From Vibrio algicola (GTDB taxonomy: Bacteria; Pseudomonadota; Gammaproteobacteria; Enterobacterales; Vibrionaceae), in the NCBI RefSeq assembly GCF_009601765.2, contig NZ_CP045699.1:434001-498000 (forward strand): a stretch of 64,000 nt of DNA, given 5' to 3'. The notes beneath the pieces are model-generated. The model was not told the origin of the DNA. It saw nothing but the letters and a program-made list of their open reading frames with translations, and did not search any database. Shown piece after piece: positions 41,189 through 51,171 of the stretch (its first letter is position 1; each line of letters begins with the position of its first letter). Both the position numbers and the translations under genes were made by a program.

Positions 41189-42159
41189 TACATTACTCCG
41201 GCTTTTAATAGGTCGTGCATATTCAGCGCTCCAACTAATTTACCATCTTGACATAGCATTAATCCATTAATGCTTTTTTCTTGCATCATGTTTAGCCCTT
41301 CAACCGCCAGTAAATTTGGATTGGCTACGGTTGGTTTTGCGTTCATAACTTGATCTATGGTCGTAGTATGAATATCGATACGTTGATCAAGTAGGCGACG
41401 TAAATCCCCATCAGTAAAAATACCCAGTAGGGTCATATCAGCTTCAACCACCGCCGTCATACCTAATCCTTTTTGGGATACTTCAAGCAAGGCATCACGG
41501 ATTAGTGCGTCTTTAGATACGGTTGGTAACATGTTACCAGTGTGCATAATATCGGTGAGTTTTAATAATAACTTACGACCTAACGCGCCGCCAGGGTGAG
41601 AAAGGGCGAAATCTTCGGAAGTAAATCCGCGCGCTTTCATGAGCGCGATGGCTAAGGCATCGCCCATCACTAAGGTGGCAGTGGTGCTGGTGGTTGGGGC
41701 TAAATCGAGCGGGCAAGCTTCTTCGGGCACGGTGATTTGCAGATTAATATCGGCCAGTTTCGCCATGTTAGATTCAGGTTTGCCAGTCATACTGATAATT
41801 TTGATATTACGACGCAGCAGCACTGGGTAAAGCGAGAGAATTTCAGATGATTCACCAGAATTTGAAATCGCGATCACAATATCATTGCTGCCAATCATAC
41901 CGAGATCGCCGTGACTGGCTTCACCGGGATGAACAAAAAACGCCGAGGTGCCTGTGCTGGCAAGAGTGGCCGCAATCTTGTTACCGATATGACCCGATTT
42001 TCCCATCCCCATGACTACAACTTTGCCGTCGTTATTCAAAATTAACTCGCAAGCCTGAGCAAAGTGGCTATCAAAATATTGAGCTAGTTGGGTTAACCCT
42101 GCCAGTTCAATCGCAAGAACGTCGTTAGCGGCAGCGCAGTAATCAAATGAAGTCGACAT
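41188..42159 (-). CDS. kdsD: D-arabinose-5-phosphate isomerase
   Basis: Interconverts ribulose-5-P and arabinose-5-P, the first committed supply step for Kdo. At 323 aa it has an N-terminal SIS domain (VVVMGMGKSGHIGNKIAATL, HPGEASHGDLGM) and two C-terminal CBS domains (DIMHTGNMLPTVSKDALIRD). ATG 42159 has AGGAT eight bases upstream. A GTG two codons earlier is possible. Confidence 0.95.
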   Translation of the reverse strand: MSTSFDYCAAANDVLAIELAGLTQLAQYFDSHFAQACELILNNDGKVVVMGMGKSGHIGNKIAATLASTGTSAFFVHPGEASHGDLGMIGSNDIVIAISNSGESSEILSLYPVLLRRNIKIISMTGKPESNMAKLADINLQITVPEEACPLDLAPTTSTTATLVMGDALAIALMKARGFTSEDFALSHPGGALGRKLLLKLTDIMHTGNMLPTVSKDALIRDALLEVSQKGLGMTAVVEADMTLLGIFTDGDLRRLLDQRIDIHTTTIDQVMNAKPTVANPNLLAVEGLNMMQEKSINGLMLCQDGKLVGALNMHDLLKAGVM

Positions 42160-42274
42160 GAACACAATCCTAAAAATAATTCAAAGTAGGGAGATCCCTT
42201 TGTTACTTAAAGCCGCGTCAAGCTAGGCCTAGTAAAATGGGGAAACTGTCACAAGAGAAATTGCTGTTACTTTA

Positions 42275-43243
42275 TCATGCTCCAACATTGTAAAAAAGGT
42301 AACCTTGATAAGCTAAAAAGCAGGTGAACAATATTGCGCCTTCAATACGATTAATAGTACGTGATTTTCCGAGCACCATGATCACGAGTAATACCGAAAC
42401 ACCCAGCATAACCCAAAAATCTCGGCTCATAATGTGTTCGCTGATTGCCGAAGGATGGATTAAGGCTGGTATACCCATTACCGCAAGAATATTAAAGATA
42501 TTTGAGCCGATGATGTTACCCACCGCCATATCATCTTCACCTTTCATCACACCGGCAATTGATGCTGCTAATTCAGGAAGGCTAGTACCAATCGCAATGA
42601 TGGTTAAACCAATCACCAGATCACTCATACCAAAATATTTAGCAATAACCACAGCATTATCAACTACTAAATTTGATGAGACGAGTAATAAGACTAATCC
42701 GACTACCACCCAGAACAGCGCTTTTTTATTATCGACCCCTTCAGGGATTTCTGATTCTTGTTGTTCAATTAATACGTCATTGGTTAGCTTTTCGTTTTTA
42801 CTGATCCGTAACATCATTAAAATGAAGCCAATAAATAATACAACTAATGCAATACCTTCATAAAAGCTGAGGTAATTATCCCATAAGATAAAGCCAGAAA
42901 TAACGGTGACGCCCATCATGAGTGGCAGTTCGCGACGTAAAATAGTTGAACCAATCAATAACGGCTTGATTAGTGCGGTAATACCTAAAATTAACGCAAT
43001 ATTAGCAATGTTCGAACCCAGTACATTACCAATTGCAGTATCGGTTTTACCTGCTAATGCTGCCGCACCCGAAACCATCATTTCAGGCGCTGAAGAGCCC
43101 ATAGCTAAAATGGTCATACCGATAACCAATGGTGAAATACCCATATTTTTAGCTACAGCCGCTGAGCCATATACGAGTTTATCAGCACTCCACACTAACA
43201 ATGCTAAGCCAAAAATAAGTAATCCAATCGCAGTGAATAACAT
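42275..43243 (-). CDS. yrbG: CaCA-family Na+/Ca2+ exchanger-like protein YrbG
   Basis: An inner-membrane cation exchanger with an internal repeat. The alpha-repeat motifs GSSAPEMMVSGAAALAGKTD and GTSLPELAASIAGVMKGEDD are each followed by a GSNI-NI segment. At 322 aa it has about ten helices. ATG 43241-43243 has AGGAA upstream. It stands at the head of the kds-lpt block, as in E. coli. Transported ions are not proven for the family. Confidence 0.93.
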   Translation of the reverse strand: MLFTAIGLLIFGLALLVWSADKLVYGSAAVAKNMGISPLVIGMTILAMGSSAPEMMVSGAAALAGKTDTAIGNVLGSNIANIALILGITALIKPLLIGSTILRRELPLMMGVTVISGFILWDNYLSFYEGIALVVLFIGFILMMLRISKNEKLTNDVLIEQQESEIPEGVDNKKALFWVVVGLVLLLVSSNLVVDNAVVIAKYFGMSDLVIGLTIIAIGTSLPELAASIAGVMKGEDDMAVGNIIGSNIFNILAVMGIPALIHPSAISEHIMSRDFWVMLGVSVLLVIMVLGKSRTINRIEGAILFTCFLAYQGYLFYNVGA

Positions 43244-43586
43244 GTTTTTTCCTGTAATAAATAGAATTATGTTGTGGTACACCGACTCTAATTGACATTA
43301 CGCTTCAATAAAATTCAGCATAAAAGCAGTGTTTTGGGGTATTAAATTAGGATTAAATCATAAAGCGCGATTCTGACGTTTAGCGCTTCTAAATGGAAGT
43401 GTTTGTAGGTATTTATTCATAATTTATTGTAAATAGGGATTAAAACCTGATACCGGTAGCAAAAATGACTGGCTGACCTAGATTGCAGTGTTAATACACA
43501 AACGTGCAGATTACTTTGAATTCAAGCACTAATCACTTATGATGCTTGAGTGTATTGCATTTGTTATTACTTATACAGAGGTCATT
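43244..43586. other. Divergent yrbG-mlaF intergenic region
   Basis: 343 bp between divergent operons with no credible ORF. Apart from the mla promoter candidate listed separately, nothing recognisable was seen. Confidence 0.5.
43516..43543 (+). promoter_or_regulatory. Candidate sigma-70 promoter of the mla operon
   Basis: TTGAAT (43516-43521), a 16-bp spacer and TATGAT (43538-43543), 43 bp before the mlaF start. Both hexamers match consensus at 5 of 6 positions or close to it. Confidence 0.5.
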
Positions 43587-44387
43587 ATGGAAGATGATTT
43601 AATATCCATTCGGTCGATGACCTTTCGTCGTCAACAGCGAGTAATTTTTGATGATATTAGTTTGTCGATCCCCAAAGGAAAGATCACCGCCATCATGGGG
43701 CCTTCTGGTATAGGTAAAACCACCTTATTGCGTTTAATTGGCGGGCAAGTGTTGCCTGAAAGTGGTGATATCGACTTTGCTGGCGATAACATCCCGCAAT
43801 TATCCCGTTCTGAATTATATCGCGTGCGCAAAAAAATGAGCATGTTGTTTCAATCGGGAGCGCTGTTTACCGACATGAGCGTTTTTGACAATGTGGCCTT
43901 CCCATTGCGTGAGCATACTGAATTATCCGATGATTTAATCCGAACATTGGTATTACTGAAATTAGAAGCAGTAGGTTTGCGTGGCGCGGCTGAATTAATG
44001 CCGAGTGAGCTGTCGGGCGGTATGGCAAGACGCGCCGCACTCGCTCGTGCCATTGCACTCGACCCTGAACTGATCATGTATGACGAGCCTTTTGCTGGAC
44101 AAGATCCCATCGCAATGGCGGTGCTGGTGGCGCTGATCCAAAGTTTAAATCATGCATTAGGCATTACTTCTGTGGTGGTCTCACACGATGTACCTGAAGT
44201 GATGAGCATTGCCGATCATGTCTACTTACTGGCCAATGGCAAAGTGATTGCTCAAGGTTCGCCGCAGCAACTGAGAAATATGGAAGATGAACGTGTTCAG
44301 CAGTTTTTAACCGGCAAAGAAGATGGTCCGGTTCCGTTTCATTTCCCCGCCCCGTCACTACAAAAGGATTTATTTGAGCGTGAATAA
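43587..44387 (+). CDS. mlaF: Phospholipid ABC transporter ATPase MlaF
   Basis: The ATPase of MlaFEDB, which maintains outer-membrane lipid asymmetry. At 266 aa it has Walker [12 protein letters not shown], signature [15 protein letters not shown], Walker [14 protein letters not shown] and switch His VVSHD. ATG 43587 has AGAGG six bases upstream. A 16-codon upstream extension has no support. Confidence 0.95.
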   Translation: MEDDLISIRSMTFRRQQRVIFDDISLSIPKGKITAIMGPSGIGKTTLLRLIGGQVLPESGDIDFAGDNIPQLSRSELYRVRKKMSMLFQSGALFTDMSVFDNVAFPLREHTELSDDLIRTLVLLKLEAVGLRGAAELMPSELSGGMARRAALARAIALDPELIMYDEPFAGQDPIAMAVLVALIQSLNHALGITSVVVSHDVPEVMSIADHVYLLANGKVIAQGSPQQLRNMEDERVQQFLTGKEDGPVPFHFPAPSLQKDLFERE

Positions 44388-45189
44388 ACCCAAGAAAAAT
44401 AATAATCGACAGCTTGATTGGATCGCCGATTTAGGGGCCAACAGCCTACAGTTTTGTCAGTCAGTAGGGCGCGCGTCATTAATGCTGTATGGTGCATTGT
44501 GCAGTCGACCTCAGTTTAAAAAAAGTTTTCCGCTATTGATTAAGCAATTGTATGTGATTGGCGTGCAGTCATTGGCGATTATCATGGTGTCGGGATTATT
44601 TATCGGTATGGTGTTGAGCCTGCAAGGTTATGTAATTTTAGTGGATTATGGAGCAGAAGGTAATCTTGGACAAATGGTGGCGCTGTCTTTATTGCGTGAA
44701 CTTGGCCCTGTGGTGACCGCATTATTGTTTGCTGGTCGTGCTGGCTCAGCTTTAACCGCTGAAATAGGTTTAATGAAAGCAACCGAGCAACTCTCTAGCC
44801 TTGAAATGATGGCAATAGACCCTCTAAAACGAGTGATCGCGCCACGTTTTTGGGCCGGAGTGATCTCAATGCCATTACTGGCGATGATTTTTATGGCGGT
44901 CGGTATTTGGGGCGGTCAGATTGTCGGAGTGGATTGGAAAGGGATTGATGCTGGCAGTTATTGGTCTGCGATGCAATCGGCGGTCAATTTAGGCCATGAT
45001 ATTGGCAATAGCGTAATTAAATGTATTGCTTTCGCGATCACTATTATTTGGATCGCGTTATTTAATGGCTACGATTGTGTACCGACTTCGGAAGGGATCA
45101 GCCGCGCCACAACTCGTACCGTGGTGCATTCATCTTTAGCAGTATTAGGGCTAGACTTTATATTAACCGCGTTGATGTTCGGTAATTAA
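44374..45189 (+). CDS. mlaE: Phospholipid ABC transporter permease MlaE
   Basis: The membrane permease of the Mla complex. It has [20 protein letters not shown] then [10 protein letters not shown], and a C-terminal [20 protein letters not shown]. No ATG fits. TTG at 44374 has AGGA six bases upstream and gives 271 aa, overlapping mlaF by 14 bp. GTG two codons later is an alternative. E. coli MlaE is about 260 aa. Confidence 0.92.
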   Translation: MSVNKPKKNNNRQLDWIADLGANSLQFCQSVGRASLMLYGALCSRPQFKKSFPLLIKQLYVIGVQSLAIIMVSGLFIGMVLSLQGYVILVDYGAEGNLGQMVALSLLRELGPVVTALLFAGRAGSALTAEIGLMKATEQLSSLEMMAIDPLKRVIAPRFWAGVISMPLLAMIFMAVGIWGGQIVGVDWKGIDAGSYWSAMQSAVNLGHDIGNSVIKCIAFAITIIWIALFNGYDCVPTSEGISRATTRTVVHSSLAVLGLDFILTALMFGN

Positions 45190-45253
45190 TGTTAGGTAAT
45201 TAATCGCTTGGTTTTACCGTGTAGGAATAGAACATAAATGATGGAAAAGGATT

Positions 45254-45739
45254 ATGGATAAAAATCGTCGGATTGAGTTATGGGTAGGCTGTTTTGTGTT
45301 AGGCGCAATATTGGCTATTTTAGTGATGGTGTTTAAAGTCGCCAATGTGACCAGTATTGGACCCAGTGATAGCTATACCTTAAAAGCCAACTTTGACAAT
45401 ATTGGTAACTTGAAAGTGCGCTCGCCAGTCAAAGTGGGCGGGGTTGTGGTGGGGCGAGTCAGTGATATTAGTTTAGACACCGAGCAATATATTCCGGTAG
45501 TGAGCATGACAATTGGCAGACAATTTGGTCAGTATCCAGAAACCTCGAGCGCACAGATTTTAACTTCAGGCCTTATTGGCGAGCAATACATCAGTTTAGT
45601 TCCTGGGTTTTCAATGGACGGTATTGCGATGCTTGATAACAATGATTTTGTGGAAGATACAAAATCGGCATTAGTATTAGAAGATCTGATCGGCCAAATG
45701 CTGTATAGCGTAAAAGGGTCGGATTCAGATAAAAAATAA
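45254..45739 (+). CDS. mlaD: Phospholipid ABC transporter MCE protein MlaD
   Basis: A membrane-anchored substrate-binding ring of the Mla complex. At 161 aa it has one N-terminal helix (about residues 7-28) and an MCE domain (about 40-118: FDNIGNLKVRSPVKVGGVVV then GRVSDI, SSAQILTSGLIGEQYISLVP). GGAAAAGG precedes the ATG. Confidence 0.95.
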   Translation: MDKNRRIELWVGCFVLGAILAILVMVFKVANVTSIGPSDSYTLKANFDNIGNLKVRSPVKVGGVVVGRVSDISLDTEQYIPVVSMTIGRQFGQYPETSSAQILTSGLIGEQYISLVPGFSMDGIAMLDNNDFVEDTKSALVLEDLIGQMLYSVKGSDSDKK

Positions 45740-45759
45740 AGTCATTAGAGAAGGAGTCA

Positions 45760-46422
45760 ATGATGAAAGGGATAACTAAAATAATTGCGCTGCTGGTATT
45801 CGCGTTAGCCAGTGTTAACTTACAGGCAAAAACTGTCGAAACTAAAGCAATCGACACCAGCGATCCGTATCAAATGATGCATCAAGTGGCAGAAATTACT
45901 TTTGCGCGCTTAAAAGCTGAGCAAACTCAAATTCATAACGATCCTAATCATTTAAAAATGATTGTTGATGAAGAAATGATGCCTTATGTTAATTATCAAT
46001 ACGCGGCATTAAAGTTATTAGGGCCAAACTTACGCGGTGCGGATAAACAGGAAGTAGGCGCATTTATTGAAGAGTTTCGGGCCTATTTAATTACCTCTTA
46101 TGCTCAAGTACTCACTCAATACAGCGATCAAAAAATTCAATTTGAACAAGCTCAAACCATTGCTGAAGATCGCCGCGTGGTGAATGTTCGGGTGGAAATT
46201 ATTGATCGTTCACGTCCAAATATTAAACTGGATTTCACATTATTGAAAAATAGAAAAAACGGTGACTGGAAAGCGTATGATATGACCGCTGAAGGCATTA
46301 GTTTATTGTCGAGTAAACAATCGGAATGGAATACTAAAATTCGTCAAGATGGCATTCCTGCGGTAACTAAAGAGTTAACCGAGTTAGCTAAAAAAGATAT
46401 TACTTTTGAGGCTAAGAAGTAA
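45760..46422 (+). CDS. mlaC: Periplasmic phospholipid-binding protein MlaC
   Basis: Ferries phospholipids between MlaA-OmpC at the outer membrane and MlaD. At 220 aa it has a signal peptide (about residues 1-23, ending LQAKT or nearby). The MPYVNYQYAALKLLG and GDWKAYDMTAEGISLLSSKQ family motifs are present. AAGGAG precedes two adjacent ATGs. Confidence 0.93.
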   Translation: MMKGITKIIALLVFALASVNLQAKTVETKAIDTSDPYQMMHQVAEITFARLKAEQTQIHNDPNHLKMIVDEEMMPYVNYQYAALKLLGPNLRGADKQEVGAFIEEFRAYLITSYAQVLTQYSDQKIQFEQAQTIAEDRRVVNVRVEIIDRSRPNIKLDFTLLKNRKNGDWKAYDMTAEGISLLSSKQSEWNTKIRQDGIPAVTKELTELAKKDITFEAKK

Positions 46423-46739
46423 TGAATCATCCACAGTGGTTGCCACATGATGATCATAGCGCGTCACTTAGCGGTGAACTGACTCGTGACCATATTCCTG
46501 CGTTGTGGCAGCAATTTCAGGGCTGGCAGCCGCCCAATTCATCGTTTCAAGTGTGTTTAAAATCGGTTAAACGCGTCGACTCTGCTGGTATGGTCATGTT
46601 AATTCACTTAATTGAGCATGCAAAACGACAAAATTGTCATATAATGCTGACTTTCATGCCCGAACAACTGAAAACTTTGTTTGAGTTGAGTAATATAGAC
46701 GACCTATTTTCACAAAATATTGATAGCCGACTTATTTAA
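46422..46739 (+). CDS. mlaB: STAS-domain protein MlaB
   Basis: A cytoplasmic STAS protein that stabilises MlaF in the Mla complex. At 105 aa it has VKRVDSAGMVMLIHLIEHAK. The start overlaps the mlaC stop by one base (TAATG), indicating coupling. Confidence 0.9.
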   Translation: MNHPQWLPHDDHSASLSGELTRDHIPALWQQFQGWQPPNSSFQVCLKSVKRVDSAGMVMLIHLIEHAKRQNCHIMLTFMPEQLKTLFELSNIDDLFSQNIDSRLI

Positions 46740-46823
46740 CATAAAGAGCCAGCTTTACCACAGAACTGTAATTTTATGTGAATAATAGATGAATCGGTTA
46801 GACTAAACACGGTAGGAAACATA

Positions 46824-47078
46824 ATGGACATTATTCAAGTTAAACAAATTTTAGATGACGCGCTCGCATTACAAGAGATCCATGTGAAAGGCGAAGGCAG
46901 TCATTATGAAGTGGTTGCCGTCGATCCAACCTTCGAAAATATGAGTCGAGTGAAGAAACAACAATTAATTTACGCTCCGCTGATGGAGTTTATCCAAAGA
47001 AATGATATTCATGCGGTATCAATCAAAGCGTATACGCCTACAGAGTGGGCGCGTGATAAAAAATTGATGTCGTTATAA
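46824..47078 (+). CDS. ibaG: BolA-family protein IbaG
   Basis: A small BolA-like protein that works with monothiol glutaredoxin and iron-sulfur clusters. It is linked to acid stress in E. coli and envelope homeostasis in V. cholerae. At 84 aa it has [20 protein letters not shown] and the C-terminal [18 protein letters not shown]. Its position between mlaB and murA is conserved. Confidence 0.93.
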   Translation: MDIIQVKQILDDALALQEIHVKGEGSHYEVVAVDPTFENMSRVKKQQLIYAPLMEFIQRNDIHAVSIKAYTPTEWARDKKLMSL

Positions 47079-47103
47079 TACGTCTTTGAAGCATAAGAAA
47101 TAA

Positions 47104-48372
<1,269 letters not shown>

Positions 48373-48402
48373 AAAACAGCGTCGATGTTATACTCTGGAT
48401 TA

Positions 48403-48435
48403 AGAAGCTGAAGTCTTAAGATTTCAGCTTTTTTA
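48403..48435 (+). terminator. Terminator after murA
   Basis: AAGCTGAA (48405-48412) pairs with TTCAGCTT (48423-48430), followed by six T. It probably allows some read-through to plsC. Confidence 0.75.
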
Positions 48436-48466
48436 TTTAGGAAATAAATGTGATTGGAGAACTCAA

Positions 48467-49192
48467 ATGATTGCTTTACTGCGTATGATTGCTGTAGCGA
48501 TTTTTGCTGTATTGATGTTTATTATCGGTTGTGGTTATTGCTTATTTAGCCCGCGCAACCCTCGCCATGTCTTTACCTTTGGCCGTATGTTTGGTCGTAT
48601 GTCGAAGGTGTTTGGTATTACGCTTGAGCTAAGAATGCCAGATGACGCTTATGAGCGAGATCAGCACATTTATTTAGGTAACCATCAAAATAATTGGGAT
48701 TTATTTACCATTTCATCCGCATTAACGCCAAATGTAGTAACAGTCGGTAAAAAAAGTTTAGTGTGGCTACCATTGTTTGGTCAGTTGTATTGGATCACTG
48801 GCAACATATTGATCGACCGATCTAATCGAACCAAAGCAATGGGCACAATTGGTCAAGTCGCGGAGCAAATTAAAAAGAAAAAAGTGTCGGTATGGATGTT
48901 TCCTGAAGGAACTCGCTCGCGCGGACGCGGTTTACTGCCTTTTAAAACCGGCGCATTCCATGCTGCAATTGCAGCGCAAGTTCCTATTGTCCCTATCGTA
49001 TGTAGTAGTACCGATAAAATTAAACTGAACCGTTGGAATAATGGTCATGTGATTGTCGAAATGCTGCCACCAATCAGTGTAGAAGGTTACGATAAAGAGA
49101 ATGTTCGTCAATTGCTTAAAGAATGTCGTAATCAAATGAAAGATAAATTAGAGCAATTAGATAACGAAGTGGTAGAGCTTAACGCCAAGTAA
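48467..49192 (+). CDS. plsC: 1-acylglycerol-3-phosphate O-acyltransferase
   Basis: Acylates lysophosphatidic acid to phosphatidic acid at the inner membrane. At 241 aa it has an N-terminal hydrophobic segment (about residues 4-26). Acyltransferase motif I is NHQNNWD with His73 and Asp78. Motif III is MFPEGTRSRGRGL and motif IV is VPIVPIVCSS. GGAG lies eight bases before the ATG. Confidence 0.94.
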   Translation: MIALLRMIAVAIFAVLMFIIGCGYCLFSPRNPRHVFTFGRMFGRMSKVFGITLELRMPDDAYERDQHIYLGNHQNNWDLFTISSALTPNVVTVGKKSLVWLPLFGQLYWITGNILIDRSNRTKAMGTIGQVAEQIKKKKVSVWMFPEGTRSRGRGLLPFKTGAFHAAIAAQVPIVPIVCSSTDKIKLNRWNNGHVIVEMLPPISVEGYDKENVRQLLKECRNQMKDKLEQLDNEVVELNAK

Positions 49193-49214
49193 GAACAGAA
49201 GTTAAATACCTTTA

Positions 49215-49262
49215 AAGCCAATGAAGCCGTCAATATGACATCAGCGCTTCGTTGGTTTTTTT
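49215..49262 (+). terminator. Terminator after plsC
   Basis: CCAATGAAGC pairs with GCTTCGTTGG (one G-U pair), with an 18-base loop, followed by seven T. Confidence 0.7.
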
Positions 49263-49340
49263 GTGCCAGCGACTTAATGACGCCGATAGACTTGGCTTTA
49301 TTTTATAGTTACATTTTGAAATATCTTATTGCTATTTACT

Positions 49341-49382
49341 TGCCTAGGCAGTAATATCCTACTCTAGTTTGTTGCCTAGGCA
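49341..49382 (+). promoter_or_regulatory. Twin palindromic operators upstream of the MarR-emrAB operon
   Basis: TGCCTAGGCA occurs at 49341-49350 and again, identically, at 49373-49382, each preceded by TT. The centres are 32 bp apart, about three helical turns. They lie just before the MarR start, as expected for autorepression. Confidence 0.75.
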
Positions 49383-49393
49383 GGTATTTAATT

Positions 49394-49852
49394 ATGACGT
49401 CATACACCCTCAATCATGCTTATGCTGCGGCACTGCCCGTAGGAAAGTTGATCCACTTTGTTAATCAATACAAAGATCGTTTACTGGCCGAACATTTATC
49501 TCCTCTGGATATCACTCCAGCACAAATAAAAGTGTTGATGATGATTGAAGTTGAGAAAAAACATTCTCCGGCTGAAATCAGTAAAGCACTTTCTATTGAT
49601 TGTGGTTCGATGACACGCATGATTGAACGGTTAGTAAAAAAACAACTGATTGTTAAATTGCCTAATCCTAATGATAAACGCGGAGTGTTGGTTACTTTGA
49701 CTCCGCAAGGCATTGAGGTTTTAGATCAATGCCTAGACGTTATCGCTAAACAAGTTGGTCCGGCTTTAACCGGTAATTTATCGTCTAATGAAGTCGAAAT
49801 CTTACTGGACTTATTAAAGCGGATGCTGCCAGAAGAAGGCTACACTGTTTAA
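49394..49852 (+). CDS. MarR-family transcriptional regulator
   Basis: A winged-helix repressor, probably sensing hydrophobic drugs or phenolics and controlling the following efflux pump. At 152 aa the HTH is SPAEISKALSIDCGSMTRMI then ERLVKK, and the wing is LPNPNDKRGVLVTLTPQG. An EmrR/MprA-like role is inferred from context. Confidence 0.9.
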   Translation: MTSYTLNHAYAAALPVGKLIHFVNQYKDRLLAEHLSPLDITPAQIKVLMMIEVEKKHSPAEISKALSIDCGSMTRMIERLVKKQLIVKLPNPNDKRGVLVTLTPQGIEVLDQCLDVIAKQVGPALTGNLSSNEVEILLDLLKRMLPEEGYTV

Positions 49853-49897
49853 TTGCGCTAACGGCATTTCTTTTTTCATTTTTTGAATGGTTGAATC

Positions 49898-51160
49898 ATG
49901 GATACACAAAATAAAAACAATAGTATTGCGGCAAAACCAAGAAGCAAACGTAAAGCTTCTTTCCTTATTTTATTGCTTGTTATTATTTGCTTTGCGGTTG
50001 GTGGTTACTTCTATTACCTAACCTATTTAAAGTTTTATCAGTCGACAGACGATGCTTACGTTAATGGCAACTTAGTCACCTTAACGCCTGAAATTGCTGG
50101 CACGGTGACGACGGTGATGCCGGATGAAGGCGACTTTGTTAAAAAAGGCCAAGTATTGGTTGAATTAGATTCAAACGATACTCAAATTGCGCTGCAAGAA
50201 GCAGAGGCCAAATTAGGCTCTAAAGTGCGTGAAGTACGTAGCTTATATGCCACGGCGGATAACTTCAAAGCCAAAGTAGCGGCTAGTCAGGTGAAGTACC
50301 GCCAAGCGGTTAATGATTACAATCGACGTAAGCATTTGGTCGAGAAGGGTGCGATCTCGAAAGAAGATCTAAACCACTACTTAGATACGGTTGATGCAAC
50401 CCGAAGTGAATTAAAAGCTTCTCAAGAAGCCTTAAAAATGACCTTGGCATTAGTGGATAATACGGTGCTAAAAAGCCACCCAGGCATTAAGTCGGCAGTG
50501 GCGAACCTACGTCAAAGTTACTTAACCAATATCCGTACTAAAATCGTTGCACCTGTAAGCGGTTATGTAGCAAAACGCGCAGTACAATTAGGCAGCCGAG
50601 TGCAACCGGGTACGCCGTTAATGGTGATAGTACCTCTACATCAAGTATGGGTAGACGCCAACTTTAAAGAAAGCCAAATGAAAGATATGCGTATTGGCCA
50701 ACCAGTGACGTTAACCTCCGATTTGTACGGCGAGAAAGTGGTCTACAAAGGTGAAGTTGAAAGTTTAGGTATTGGTACTGGTAGTGCATTCTCATTATTA
50801 CCAGCGCAAAATGCCAGCGGTAACTGGATCAAAATTGTGCAACGTTTACCGGTTAAAATTCGCCTAGATGATGCCAACCAAGATAAGTACCCATTGCGTA
50901 TTGGTTTATCGATGCTTGCTGAAGTCAGCATTAAAAATACCGATGGTAAGTTGTTGTCGGTTGAGCCTAAAACTACGCCAAGTTACAGCACCGATGTGTA
51001 CACCGATGCTTTATCGCAAGTCGATTCTATCGTGACCAAAATTTTGCACGATAATCTTGGTATGCCAGATGTAACACTTGATGCGCCAACCGATGTTACG
51101 CCAGCAAAATCGGAAGCTGCATCAGACAAAGCAATGACATCAACACAGTCTGCTAAGTAG
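49898..51160 (+). CDS. emrA: EmrA-like membrane fusion protein (HlyD family)
   Basis: The periplasmic adaptor of a tripartite MFS efflux pump, linking EmrB to an outer-membrane channel. At 420 aa it has one N-terminal helix (about residues 23-44). The lipoyl/barrel-sandwich motif TDDAYVNGNLVTLTPEIAGT then VTTVMPDEGDFV and an alpha-hairpin (about 95-195) follow. KIVAPVSGYVAKRAVQLGSR and a beta-barrel end the core. No outer-membrane channel gene is adjacent. Confidence 0.9.
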   Translation: MDTQNKNNSIAAKPRSKRKASFLILLLVIICFAVGGYFYYLTYLKFYQSTDDAYVNGNLVTLTPEIAGTVTTVMPDEGDFVKKGQVLVELDSNDTQIALQEAEAKLGSKVREVRSLYATADNFKAKVAASQVKYRQAVNDYNRRKHLVEKGAISKEDLNHYLDTVDATRSELKASQEALKMTLALVDNTVLKSHPGIKSAVANLRQSYLTNIRTKIVAPVSGYVAKRAVQLGSRVQPGTPLMVIVPLHQVWVDANFKESQMKDMRIGQPVTLTSDLYGEKVVYKGEVESLGIGTGSAFSLLPAQNASGNWIKIVQRLPVKIRLDDANQDKYPLRIGLSMLAEVSIKNTDGKLLSVEPKTTPSYSTDVYTDALSQVDSIVTKILHDNLGMPDVTLDAPTDVTPAKSEAASDKAMTSTQSAK

Positions 51161-51171
51161 CAGAGGGTCGT

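Noticed and set aside
42324..43295. Long plus-strand ORFs opposite yrbG
   Set aside because: They mirror the membrane-protein codons of yrbG, have no start signals and match no family.
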